A stretch of DNA of 64,000 bases from Prorocentrum cordatum. Its lineage: Eukaryota > Sar > Dinophyceae > Prorocentrales > Prorocentraceae. This document shows, one piece after another, positions 53,246-64,000 of this stretch. The position numbers and the translations under genes are program-made. The stretch is taken from the NCBI GenBank assembly GCA_963575745.1, contig CAUYUJ010018316.1, positions 553,494-617,493 on the forward strand, given 5' to 3'. Each line of letters begins with the position of its first letter. The stretch's first letter is position 1. A model generated the notes under the pieces. It saw only the letters and a list, made by a program, of their open reading frames with translations, was not told the DNA's origin and searched no databases.

Positions 53246-54130
53246 AAGCGATTCTGCATCCTTCGCCTGCAGGGCCTTGGCCAACGGCATGGCCCAGTCC
53301 TCCTCGCCTCGCGCGCGCCCAATGGGCGGCGCCGCCGGGGTGGGCCGAGGCGCCGCAGGGGCGCGCGCCATGCTTTTTCGCGCCCTGCCCGGCGAACCGA
53401 CGCTGCGCCGGTTGGCGGGGCGCCGCGGCGCTTTGCCCGTGCACGGTCGGCTCGAAGACCCTCGGGCCCAAGTTGCCCGAGACGAAGAAGTAGTCGATCG
53501 TCGACGAGCTGTTCAGCTGCGGGCGGCGCGCGGTCTGCCCGGGCGCCGCCCAGATGCCGCTGGCCCCCTCGCCCCGCTGAGGCTCGAGCAGCCCCGGCGC
53601 CATGTCGAAGCCGCCGCCGACGACCCACTCGTAGCCCGCGGCGTTGAGCTGCACCACGTAGCGCAGCAGGGTGCACGAGATCCCCCGGTTGACGACGCTG
53701 AACCCAACGCTGTCGACCAGATAAAACAGAGACCATCACCAGGCCTCCGCGCACGCCCCTGTGCACGTGCGCGGCCAGCATGCGGCCCTCATGCAGGGTG
53801 GGCGAGTCGAGCAGCGGCGGCGCCGTCACAAGGATGGGCGCCTTCGCCAGGACGGCCGCGCCGCCGACTGCGCCTTCAAGGGAGGCAGGGGGGGGGCCGG
53901 CGCCGGAGTCCAAACCCCGTCGACGCCGAAATCCTGCATCTCCCTCTGCGCCGCCGCGAGCTTCGCGGGGTTCACGACGCGTTGCTCCTGCAGCAAGATC
54001 GCGCGCGCGTCGATGCCGAGCGCCTCGACGCGAGGCCCAATCTCGAGCCCCGCGAGGTCGCGTTCATCGACATGGTGATGCCCTTGAACTTGAAGACTGC
54101 CGTTGAGTTGACCATCGGCATGCGGCCGAT
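53245..54130 (-). pseudogene. LINE 2 EEP-type endonuclease
   Basis: Target-nicking endonuclease. From about 54,130 the minus strand reads MVNSTAVFKFKGITMSMNER, then ILLQEQRVVNPAKLAAAQRE (the QEH-type motif, here QEQR), then WTPAPAPP. Another frame gives VGGAAVLAKAPILVTAPPLL and EGRMLAAHVHRGVRGGLVMV. The frame from 53,657 gives YEWVVGGGFDMAPGLLEPQ, in which the usual GDFN is GGFD, and SSSTIDYFFVSGNLGPRVFE with the late Asp. At least two frameshifts. The final stretch is cut by E2 at about 53,245. Confidence 0.78.
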
Positions 54131-55330
54131 GAGCTCAATCAGGTGCGAAGCCGCCCATCGCCGTGGCCTTGGCCAACTCCCGAACCTTGGCGGCGTCTTC
54201 GTCTAGTTTGGCGAACCTGGCCATCTTCTCGCGGAGCTCCGACTCCTCGGGCTCGTAGGCCTCCCAGCGGGCCTGCGCGACGAAGTCGCGCGGTGGGGCT
54301 GCCTCCTCTGCTGCCCCCTGTGAGCCGTGAGGCTGCCGCCCCGCGTCCGCCTCCTCATCGCCGCACCGGGGCCGCTTCTTGACAGCGACCTCCATGATGC
54401 GCCTGCTGAACCCCTCCGCCAACTTCGCCTGCGCCGCGCGCGGCAGGGTCTGCCCCTCGCCCGAGTGCGCATCCAGCTGCGACGCAACAAGTTACGAGAG
54501 CTCCCCCATGGTGAGGCCGAGTCCTGGCACCAACTCTGGCGCCAGAGCCGTGCCTGTTGCCGGCGTGGCTGGCGCCGTGGACAACAGCTGCCGCGGGCGC
54601 TCGAACTCGGCTTCCATCTCCACGTGCAACGTGTGGAGCTCCTGGTAGGCCTTCTCCTTGTCGTCCAGGACCAGCTGGGCAGCGTCCAAGGCATCCTTGG
54701 CCGCGTCCCTGGCGGTCGCCGCCCTGGACACCTTCTCGCCCATCTGCTTGACCTTGTTGGCCAGCACCTGGATGCGCTTGGGCAGCGAGTTTTGCGCTCC
54801 ATCTGCCTCTTCCTCGCGTCGGCCAGCTGCGCGTTGAGCGTGGCCACCTTTTCCTGGACCCACTCGCTGTCGCTGCCTTTGAGCATCGCCAGGTCGCGGA
54901 AGGGGCCGCTTGATCTCGGCGTCGATCTTGCCCACATCCGAGTCGTTCGTCTCCATGGGCTCGCTGCGCTCGGCGGCTTCCTGCCAGGGCGGCGGCTTGC
55001 CGCCTCCTACTTGAGGTCGGCGAAGTCCTTCTGCGTGGCCTCGAAGAATTTCTCGAGCTTGCCCTGCGGCTACTTGTTCCCCTCGGCCTCTTGGACGGCT
55101 CCGCGTGTGCAGCGACTTCGCTGAACACGTCCTTCTTGTGCAAGCGGCAGCCGTGGCGCTTGAGGCTGCTGCCCCAGTTGAGCAGGGCCTTCCCCGTGCG
55201 GCGATGGATGCAGTTCTTGCGCGTCCAGTCGCGCCTATGTTTCCCGCCTGCGTGCCCCTTTCTGGCCTCGCGTGACTGGAGCGTTCGGGGGTGGAGGAAC
55301 GGGAAGCGCCTCCGTTGACCCGCCCACCCA
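54130..55330 (-). pseudogene. LINE 2 ORF1
   Basis: ORF1 nucleic-acid-binding protein. The frame near 55,240-55,090 reads RDWTRKNCIHRRTGKALLNW, then RHGCRLHKKDVFSEV, a divergent form of the Trp-Cys finger of these ORF1 proteins with some Cys lost. The coiled-coil region (54,800-54,500) includes QVLANKVKQMGEKVSRAATA, AAKDALDAAQLVLDDKEKAY and QELHTLHVEMEAEFERPRQL. The C-terminal end (54,422-54,135) has VKKRPRCGDEEADAG and ELREKMARFAKLDEDAAKVR. Three frames are used. The 5' end abuts a hairpin-module repeat at 55.44-55.56 kb. Confidence 0.72.
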
Positions 55331-55439
55331 GCCGCGGTGTGAGCAAAACGCTGCCGGGCTCCAACGGGCCTCGACAGCCGCGGACTAGCGGTCTGCACGC
55401 GTTCCTCTTTGGAACCAAAACATATTGAGCCAAAGTGGA

Positions 55440-55565
55440 TACGGAGCAGTACTGGGTGGGTGAAACGCAGGGAGGGGGGGGGGGAGGAGGGGAAAGGAGG
55501 AAGGAGGAACGCGGAAACCGTCTTTTCAAAACGGGAACCCAACACTACAGGATGGTTGGGAAATG
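55440..55565 (+). repeat. purine tract plus 3' hairpin module, solo copy
   Basis: GGGGAGGAGGGGAAAGGAGG, then GTCTTTTCAAAACGGGAA, CCCAAC, loop ACTACAGGATG, GTTGGG, AAA. No satellite precedes it, so it may be a 5'-truncated member of the same family. Confidence 0.72.
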
Positions 55566-55586
55566 TAGAAAAATCGTCCCCCGACT

Positions 55587-55588
<2 letters not shown>

Positions 55589-55627
<39 letters not shown>
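55589..55627. repeat. poly-T run of about 38 bases
   Basis: Uninterrupted T homopolymer (poly-A on minus) shortly beyond the solo hairpin module. It could be a retroposon tail on the minus strand, but nothing identifiable precedes it there. Confidence 0.95.
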
Positions 55628-55628
<1 letters not shown>

Positions 55629-55756
55629 AAAATTCCTCCTGCAGGGGGATCGGCCCGACTTAAAGCTGTCCGGGAATAAAACGCCGTTCCCCCAGGGGCA
55701 CCCAGGCCGCCGCCCGCCGACGCGCGGGGGCCGCATCGATGGCCCATTGCGTCTCT

Positions 55757-55940
55757 TGAGCAGGGAGCGGCCGTCCTAGCATTAGGCCTACCACGAAATG
55801 TTCGAAGAACCCAAACATGTTCTAAGAACAAAGACCGTGTTCTTGGAACATACACCCGATGTGTTGAATCAAGACAACCCCAGCCAGAAATGTTGCAATA
55901 ACATCTCGTGCATGACACCGAATGTTATTTTAACATTCGT
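55757..55940 (+). repeat. dispersed repeat Y, copy 1, rich in short palindromes
   Basis: Colinear with 63,155-63,310: GAGCAGG...CCGTCCT, AGGCCTACCACGAA, TTCTRARAACAAAG, GTATTGAA-type text, CAGCCAGAAATGTT, AACATCTC. Contains the palindrome TGTTCTAAGAACA and, at the right end, CGAATGTTATTTTAACATTCG. Confidence 0.75.
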
Positions 55941-56035
55941 TGGTGGGCCTAAAGGCGAATCGGGACGCTTCGCCATTGCTTGAGTCTCGCCGCCGTCCGC
56001 CACCTCGCTGGCGCCGAGGCGTTGGGGCGGAGGGG

Positions 56036-57475
<1,440 letters not shown>

Positions 57476-58009
57476 CGGGGACCGTGTCGAAGACGAACAA
57501 ATTGTATAAACAGAAACGTTCGGTGCTCCGCGCTGACTTCTTGTATCTACGGTGGGTCGCCCGGCGGCGCTTCGGGCGCCGCCCCTGGCGCGCCCCGCGC
57601 GCCAGGGATACGGGGGATCCAGCGCAGATCCAAAAAATACGCGGGGATCGTGGGCTTGACTTTTCTCTGCCACCACTCTGGCAGTGAGCGCGGCCAGTGC
57701 ATGGTGGAGACTTGCCTCGCACGGCGAAGCACCACACTGTTCATTTCAGGGGCCCCTGGTATAAAATGCGGTAGTGGGAAGTCGGGCATGTCCCTCTACC
57801 GGAGGAATCTTCAAGAACAGTTCAACAGATAATCGGTTTCCATATGTTGATTATGCTGCGAATGTTGTTGATTCCTTGTTGCATCTCTTGATGCATATAT
57901 ACATGTATATAGGAGGATCCGCCTGTAGGAGGACATGCCCGACCGAACGGTAAAGGGGAGGCCCAGGGGCAGGGCGCGATCGGTGGCCGTCCGGGTCGCG
58001 CCCTCTCCT
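57476..58009. other. no gene seen; short perfect palindrome at 57,896-57,911
   Basis: TATATACATGTATATA is a 16-bp perfect palindrome, closely followed by GGAGGATCC. Otherwise unremarkable. Confidence 0.5.
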
Positions 58010-58190
58010 CGCACATACACACGTACACACAAAAAACACACACAAACACACAGACCCAGGATACATTCGGGTGAGGACACATCGAGAATCTCTCTGAGAT
58101 CCCACGGCTCTGAGATTCTCGATGTGTCCTCACCCGAATGTATCCTGTCCCTGTGTTTGTATGTGTTTTTGTGTGTATGTGTATGACGAG
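58010..58190. repeat. large inverted repeat (palindrome) at the edge of the 87-bp satellite
   Basis: Arms 58,057-58,092 and 58,112-58,147 are perfect 36-base complements (CAGGATACATTCGGGTGAGG...GAGAATCTC) around a 19-base spacer. Pairing extends outward imperfectly through CA-rich sequence on the left and GT-rich sequence on the right to about 58,010 and 58,190. Confidence 0.93.
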
Positions 58191-59225
58191 GATCAATTCG
58201 GGTGAGGACGCATCGAGACTCTCTGAAATCCCGCGGCTCTGGAGGATGGCTCGGGCGCCGCGGCCTTCCAGGACGAGGATCACCTCGGGTGCGAACACAT
58301 CGAGAATCCCTGAGATCCCGCGGCTCTGGAGGATGTCTCGGGCGCCGCGACCTTCAAGGACAAGAATTACTTCGGGAGCGAACACATCTAGAATCCCTGA
58401 GATCCCGCGGCTCCAGACGATGTCTCGGGCGCCGCGGTCTTCCAGGACGAGGATCACTTCGGGTGCGGGCACATCGAGAATCTCTGAGATCCCGCGGCTC
58501 TGGAGGATGTTTCGGGCGCCGCGACCTTCCAGGAGGATCAATTCGGGAGCGAACACATCTAGAATCCCTGAGATCCCGCGGCTCCAGACGATGTCTCGGG
58601 CGCCGCGGTCTTCCAGGACGAGCATCATTCGGGAAAGAACAACTCGGAAATCTCTGAGATCCCGCGGCTATGGAGGATGTCTCGGGCGCTGCGGCCTTCC
58701 AGGACGAGGATCAATTCGGGTGCGAACGCATGGAGAATCTCTGAGATCCCGCGGCTCTGGAGGATGCCTCGGGCGCCACGACCTTCCAGGACGAGGATCA
58801 ATTCGGGAAATAACAACTCGGGAATCTCTGAGATCCCGCCTTTATGGAGGATGTCTCGGGCGCTGCGGCCTTCCAGGACGAGGATCAATTCGGGTGAGGA
58901 CGCATCGAGAATCTCTGAAATCCCGCGGCTCTGGAGGATGGCTCGGGCGCCGCGGCCTTCCAGGACGAGGATCACCTCGGGTGCGAACACATCGAGAATC
59001 CCTGAGATCCCGCGGCTCTGGAGGATGTCTCGGGCGCCGCGACCTTCCAGGACAAGAATTACTTCGGGAGCGAACACATCTAGAATCCCTGAGATCCCGC
59101 GGCTCCAGACGATGTCTCGGGCGCCGCGGTCTTCCAGGACGAGGATCACTTCGGGTGCGGGCACATCGAGAATCTCTGAGAGCCCGCGGCTCTGGAGGAT
59201 GTCTGGGGCGCCGCGGCCTTTCAGG
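58190..59225. repeat. 87-bp satellite, about 12 units
   Basis: TGAGATCCCGCGGCTCTGGA, GGATGTCTCGGGCGCCGCG, CCTTCCAGGACGAGGATCA, TTCGGGTGCGAACACATCGA recur every 86-88 bases from 58.19 to 59.22 kb. Longer blocks (for example 58.20-58.50 and 58.87-59.17 kb) are nearly identical, so a multi-unit segment was duplicated. Confidence 0.95.
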
Positions 59226-60190
59226 ACGTTCTTCGGGAGTTTGCTTGGGCCGTCTCGGCGCCATCTTGTGCCGTCTTGGGGCTTTCTTGGAGGCTCACCA
59301 TCCCTCGCAAAAAAACACTGCGATGTGCACGTGGCGGCAAAATCTGCGGACCCCGTGGGATGTTATCAGTGTGTAATATGATTCCCCCTCCCCCCCCTTC
59401 CCAGGAGCCTGGTCCAGTCGAATTGGAATGAGGGAGTTCGCCCAGATCCCCCAGGCCCGGCCCGAACACATCCTGGGAAGATCGAGAGCCCCACAACGAG
59501 CCAAAAGGGCCCCAAGAGGCACCCAAGACGGCCCAAGAGGGCCCCGAGCCTCCAGGACGGCCAAGATGGCCTCCAAACGGCCCAAAAGGTCCTTCAAATC
59601 CCAAACGGCCTCCAAGAGCCCTCCAAGAGGGCAACATCAATCTATTTCCAAGTTGTGTTTGAAGAATTCGAGCGTTTTCGTTTTTTCGGCTTCCCGACGC
59701 TCCACGGCGGCCCAAGAGTCTCCCCAAATCCTCCAGACGGCAGTGAAGACCCGTGCGCTTCATGACCAAAGTACGCCGAAAATCCCAGGCCCAGAATGGG
59801 CCGGCCCAGCCAGAATCGGCGAGGTGCCCGAGCCCGTAAACCTCAAGGACCTCGAGCCGGCCGGCCTGAAAGGACGCGATGGCCCGCCTCGCCATGGATC
59901 GCTTTCCCTGCATCGCGGCGCTGGTGGCGGGGAGCACCCGCTCCACGCCGGAGTCCACCTGGGCGCCCGGCGCCCGTCGTCCGCCGCCCGACGGCCGTCG
60001 TCGTCCGTTGCCGCCTCCGCCGTCGTCCATTGTCGTTCGTCTGCCGCCCAGCGCCCGACTGGAGACGGCCGAGCCGTCGGCCGCCGCCGCCGGTCGCCCT
60101 TCGTCGGCCCAGGTGGGGTTTGGGCGCCCCGTCCCCGGAACCCACCTCCTGATGCCGGCACGTCGCCGAAAGGCGCAGACCCTAGGTGTG
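59226..60190. other. no gene seen; GGCCCCAAGAGG-type short repeats
   Basis: 59,480-59,640 has irregular 12-15-base repeats of CCAAGAGGGCC/CCAAGATGGCC, related to 63.53-63.92 kb. 59,990-60,060 is CGTC-rich. No protein domain recognised. Confidence 0.5.
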
Positions 60191-60194
60191 TGCG

Positions 60195-60455
60195 TCTGTG
60201 TGTGTGTGCGCGTGTGTGTGTGTGTGCGTGTGTGTGTATATATATATATGTGATTGTGTGTGTGCGTTTGCGTGTTTGTGTGCGTCGGTGCCGAGGAGGA
60301 GGAGGAAGGATGGATGGAGGATGAAGAGAAGGAGGAGGAGGGGGAGGAGGAGGAGGAGGAGGAGGAGGAAGAGGAGGAGGAGAAGAGATGGACGAGGGGA
60401 AGAAAGGAGGAAGGATGGAGGAGGAGGAGGAAGAGGAGGAGGAGAAGGAGTTTAG
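60195..60455. repeat. GT tract followed by GGA purine tract
   Basis: GTGTGT with a TATATA segment (60,195-60,285), then GGAGGA/GAAGGA (60,296-60,455). The text after it (CCCTTCAAAACCGACTTC) resembles the start of the hairpin module but lacks the hairpin. Confidence 0.85.
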
Positions 60456-60739
60456 TTCAGTTCTCAAGCCCTTCAAAACCGACTTCTGAAACTCTGATAA
60501 CACTGGCTCGGGCTGGGGCCCGAATGGCATTGCTACAACCCCCTGCCGTCATATCATCTGATGGCAACCATGCTGCCAGCTGCAACACCTGAAGACGATT
60601 CTACAATGACTGCTGCTGCTGCTACACGCTGCACTGAACAAGCAAAGCAAAAAGCAACAGCAGAGCGGCGGCGGCAACAGGCTGATGGCCTAACACGCCA
60701 AAAGGCCCAGCGCGAGGGCGTGGCCGCAAGGGCTCAGAC

Positions 60740-61335
60740 TCACTTCGTGCCTCCGCGACGATCTTCCCCGCCCAATTGGCGGCTCATGTTGTTCCTCGGG
60801 GCACGGTTCATCTTCGCATCACCTCTCATGCCCCTGATGGCCTCGCTGATCATCTGTTCGACTGGAATCCAAACACCTGGGACCTGCAGCATCTCTGAGG
60901 GGACCACGATCGGGCTCGTCATCCGCCTTTTTGTAGTTGGTGTTGGCCGCGACCGCGTCCTTGAACCTCTGCTTGTGTTCGGTCACGACCTCGTCTTCGC
61001 ACGGGAGCAGAATGTTTCCGTGCAGCGCGAACGTAATGCGAGACTTCTGCTCGGTGTTCGGCTTGCCGTAGGTCGGTGGGGCCACCGGCCCCCGCGCCCA
61101 CGCTGACATCTCCAGCCGCGACGACCTCTGCATCATGAGCGCAAGCCTTCTGCAGCCTGCTGAGACCGCTTGCATCCGTAGCGAAACATCCTTGAACTTG
61201 AAGCTGACGATAACGGCTAGAATTGCGAAAACGGTTTGGGATGCGGGGCCTGCGAGTTCCTGGCCCTTGTTCTGCTCGCTCTTGCGCTGATCGAAGTAAT
61301 CCTTGAACGAATTGCCGATGGCCTCGATGGCTGGC
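60740..61335 (-). CDS. unidentified minus-strand coding-like ORF
   Basis: I do not recognise the family. From just after an in-frame TAG near 61,335 the frame reads AIGNSFKDYFDQRKSEQNKG, then ASQTVFAILAVIVSFKFKDV (a short hydrophobic segment). A basic region follows (MQAVSAGCRRLALMMQRSSR, with the Met at 61,175), then TYGKPNTEQKSRITFALHGN, LPCEDEVVTEHKQRFKDAVA and NTNYKKADDEPDRG. After about 60,900 a neighbouring frame has MLQVPGVWIPVEQMISEAIR. The residue mix looks like real protein, and codon use is less GC-extreme than in its surroundings. It could be a retroelement gag-like fragment or a gene exon. The start is unknown. Confidence 0.4.
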
Positions 61336-62105
61336 TATCTGGGACAATCGCGTGTCTTCTCGCAAACTCTAACCGCTCGCGGGGGGAATGGTCCATGCCT
61401 GGGGGCGGGTGTATATACCACCCTCCGCGCCCGAGCGTTCCGCTTGTAGGAGCTACTACGGATATGTACTATGTGGCATGAGGCCCACCAGCTGTCGGGA
61501 CTCAAGCACGTCACTGGGGTGTCCACAAGGCTGCAACAAGTCGCGGTAGACTCCGACGCCCACGGTAAACAGCGCTTCGATGCGCCCTTGACTGGCCTTA
61601 GCGGCTTTGCCATGTATGCGGTATCCTCTCAGGGGAGGATGTAAGGGGATGGGACCAAGCTATCCTCAACCCATAAGCCGTCTCGCTCATTGCAGCCCGC
61701 CCTCTCAACAATTGAGCAACCCGCCCTCTCAACAATTGAGTAACGTCCGGGTGTCAGCATGGGCAGGGTCGCCGTCGGCAACCGTCGGGAAGAGGTGGAG
61801 ACGCCAGCCAGGTGCGCGAGGGCGCCCGTATCGTCCCTGACAGACAATTGTGCAAACGGACTTTGGGGTTGCGCACTCATCCTCGGAATCCAAGGGGAGG
61901 CCTAGCTGCATGCAGCAGATTTCGTAACCCCCCCTTTCCCTATCCCGCACGGGGGCAGGGGCGCGGTCCGAATCCCAGAGGCTGGCCGGGCCTCCAGGAA
62001 TCCCCCCCCCCCGCCCGCCCCTTTGATGGAGGGCTGCGCCCCGCCTCGCGACACCAGAACCTGTGCGCCGCTGGCCCTCCACCGCCTCCTGTGTCTTCCA
62101 CCCTC
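61336..62105. other. no gene seen; one direct repeat at 61,690-61,742
   Basis: CCCGCCCTCTCAACAATTGA occurs twice in tandem with a 26-base offset. Each copy contains the small hairpin CTCAA-CAA-TTGAG. Nothing else stands out. Confidence 0.5.
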
Positions 62106-62109
62106 TACC

Positions 62110-62500
62110 ATCTGTCCTGCTCCTCAACCTCCTTCTCCCTCCTCCTCCTCCTCCTCCTCCTCCCTCCTCCTCCTCCTCCCTCCTCCTCCTCCTCCCTCCT
62201 TCCCTCCCTCCCTCCCTCCTCCCTCCCTCCTCCCTCCCTCCCTCCCTCCCCCCTCCTCCTCTCCCTCCCCCACCCTCCCTCCCTCTCCTCCTCCCTCCCC
62301 CCCTCCTCATCCTCCTTACCCTCCCTCCTCCCTCCCTCCCTCCCTCTCTCCCCCCCTCCTCCTCCTCCTCGTCCTCCTCCTCCTCCTTCTCCTCCTCCTC
62401 CTCCTCCTCTTCCCCCTCCTCCTCCCTCCCCCCTCCTTCCCCCCCTCCTCATCCTCCTCACCCTCCCTCCTCTCTTTACCCCTCCCTCTTCCAGCACCGC
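62110..62500. repeat. CTCC/TCCTCC pyrimidine tract
   Basis: About 390 bases of CTCCTC, CCCT and CCTCAT variants, the longest pyrimidine-only-like tract of the window. It supports several spurious Pro/Ser/Leu frames. Confidence 0.95.
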
Positions 62501-62880
62501 CGCCGCCGCCGCTGCCGCCGCCGGAGGCGGACCCGCTTGTCTTGGCCCCGCGAGCGCCTGCCGGATCCTCGGCATGCGACCCCGCGCGTGCCAGGAGGGG
62601 AAGGTGCTGACACCCGCTGTCGGGGGGCCCCAGCCGCCCAGCTCACCGCACTCGGCGCGCCGCGAAGGCGCGCGAGGTAAGGTTGGCATCGCGCCGTCGC
62701 GCCTCGCGCCTCGCGCCTCCAGCAATGTCCTTAACAACCACAACTCCTCCCTGTGGCACCCCTGGGCGTCTCGGTGGTAGGGCGGGCTGGGCGTTTCTCC
62801 GGAGACCTCCTCACCGAGAGTAAGCCCTGAGGTTTGCAGATCCGCAGCAGCTTCAAAGATGGGGGGGTCATAATGTGAAC
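62501..62880. other. no gene seen
   Basis: GC-rich non-repetitive sequence between the pyrimidine tract and the 75-bp repeat. Confidence 0.4.
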
Positions 62881-62881
62881 C

Positions 62882-63155
62882 TCGCCTTCGCGCCACGCAC
62901 ATTGGCCTTCAAATGTTGCAACCGTTGCAAGGGTGGACGGGTGGTGGTTTTCAAGCTGTGGCTCTGTCCTCAGCACCGCGCATATTCGTCTCCGATGGAA
63001 GCGTGGTGGTTTTCAACATGTGGCTCTCGCCGTATCGCCTCGCACATTCGTCGCAAACGTGTGCAACAGTTTCACGAATGGAGAAGGGGTCGTTTTTTAA
63101 ATGTGTCTCGCCTTAGCTCCGCGCGCATCCGTCTGCAAAGTTTGAGGCAATTGTT
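62882..63155. repeat. degenerate 75-bp tandem repeat, about 3.5 units
   Basis: Units near 62,882, 62,969, 63,043 and 63,113 share CGCGCATTCGTCTGCAAA, then GTGGTGGTTTTCAA and TGTGGCTCTCGCC. The last is partial. Confidence 0.75.
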
Positions 63156-63320
63156 GAGCAGGAGCCGACCGTCCTGGCGTTTTCATAGGCCTACCACGAA
63201 CTTGTCATAGAACAGACACGTTCTGAAAACAAAGCAATGTTCTCAGACAGTTAAGCCGACGTATTGAACCAAAACGGTCTCAGCCAGAAATGTTCCAAGA
63301 ACATCTCTGGCCAACCACAA
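63155..63320 (+). repeat. dispersed repeat Y, copy 2
   Basis: Matches 55,757-55,910 block for block (GAGCAGGAGCCGACCGTCCT, AGGCCTACCACGAACTTG, AAAACAAAGCAATGTTCT, CAGCCAGAAATGTTCCAAGA, ACATCTC). Confidence 0.75.
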
Positions 63321-63524
63321 GTGGCTCTCAGAACTCTCCCTGGTGCGACGATCGGCGCGCGGGGACGCTGCGCCGCTGCGTAAAATCCCACCAGCCCTCT
63401 GGGCGTAGGTGATCTAACGATATTATTTCTTTCCTCTTCCAAAATCCCCTCTTCCCATTCGGGGATGGGTTTACCCCTCCCCCTGCCCCCTCCCCTGGAC
63501 CTGGACGGGGGGGGGTCCGCGAGG

Positions 63525-63925
63525 GGTTGGAGCGCCCAAGGTGGCCCAAGATGGCTCCAGGAGGGCCTCCGATGCTCCAAGATGGCCTCCAAGATCGCTC
63601 AAGATAGCCCAACATGGCTCAACATAGCTATCAACATGCCTCCAAGGGGCCCCAAGAGACCCACAAGACGGATCCAAAAGCTTTTGGACACCCGTCAGGA
63701 CCCCCCCCCCCGAGAAGCCGAAATCCTTCAAAACCCTACGGAAAATCAATGACTTGGGCCTTCTCGCCTTTTCGCTTCCAATGCGCTCTTGAGGCCTCAA
63801 GATGGCCCCAAGAAGGCCCAAGAGAGCTCCAAGAGGGGCCCAGGAGGCTTCCAAGACGGCCCCAAGACCGCCCAAGATCGCCCCAAGAGGGCCCAAGAGC
63901 GCCCCCCAAAGCGATGTTGATGGCT
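63525..63925. repeat. degenerate short repeats CCAAGATGGCC / CCAAGAGGCC
   Basis: Irregular 12-15-base units with GGCCCCAAGAGG and CTCCAAGATGGC through to 63.92 kb and again at the window end. Similar text is at 59.48-59.64 kb. Confidence 0.75.
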
Positions 63926-64000
63926 CTTAGGGGGGGAGCTAGATAAGGGAGCCCCCTCTTTTAATCGATAGCCTCGAAGATGGCCCCAAGAGACGCTCCA

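Noticed and set aside
60296-60490. Seventh copy of the 3' hairpin module
   Set aside because: A purine tract and CCCTTCAAAACCGACTTC are present, but no paired stem follows.

Overview
The window looks like nuclear DNA of a dinoflagellate. The base composition is visibly GC-rich, there is almost no conventional gene content, and the only recognisable coding text is decayed retroelement protein of types I know from dinoflagellate genomes. These are a Ty1/copia-like polyprotein with the LIGSP-type linker domain, and non-LTR (LINE) elements carrying an ORF1 zinc finger, an EEP endonuclease, a reverse transcriptase (RT) and an RNase H. A Prorocentrum- or Symbiodinium-like genome would fit, but the species is inference. 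I saw no rRNA, tRNA, spliced-leader exon, CRISPR or bacterial-type operon.

Layout. 1-5151 (minus): frame-broken copia-type element, gag to reverse transcriptase, running off the left edge. 5.2-14.1 kb: no credible gene; an 8-bp minisatellite (6.96-7.69 kb), a 65-bp repeat, GGA, GT, CT and CTGT tracts, and a degenerate 60-70-bp repeat. 14.15-16.15 kb: composite repeat with a 90-bp satellite. 18.3-24.0 kb (minus): LINE 1 with ORF1, endonuclease, deleted RT and RNase H. 24-31.3 kb: low-complexity DNA, a 100-bp satellite (27.6-28.7 kb), CTACT repeats and about 1.3 kb of CGT triplets. 32.5-34.7 kb (plus): LINE 3 fragment. 34.7-37.7 kb: the same 100-bp satellite in reverse orientation, holding a 1.1-kb 9-mer array. 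37.9-42.7 kb: two neighbouring elements (A, B) with shared ends; B carries a minus-strand ORF. 43.0-44.3 kb (minus): the best single ORF, ending in a ubiquitin-protease cysteine box. 44.4-46.8 kb: 89-bp satellite. 47.7-55.3 kb (minus): LINE 2, split by a 2.2-kb composite repeat at 51.05-53.25 kb. 55.4-64 kb: short repeats, 1.4 kb of GT-rich DNA, an 87-bp satellite beside a large palindrome, one unidentified minus-strand ORF and more dispersed repeats.

The most interesting signal is a recurring architecture rather than a gene. At least six places end in the same module: a purine-rich GGAGG tract, then TTYAAAACG, then a short hairpin of the CCCAAC...GTTGGG type, then a short A-rich run. What lies 5' of the module differs: a 90-bp, a 100-bp or an 89-bp satellite, or almost nothing. 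Two copies of one such element are in inverted orientation, and two copies of another are about 37 kb apart in the same orientation. At 51-53 kb one lies inside LINE 2, and at 34.7 kb one abuts a broken LINE 3 RNase H. I infer a family of non-autonomous, satellite-carrying retroposons that share a 3' hairpin and may be mobilised in trans by LINE-type machinery. The family definition and mechanism need alignment work I cannot do here. All coordinates of repeat edges are by eye, accurate to roughly 10-30 bases.
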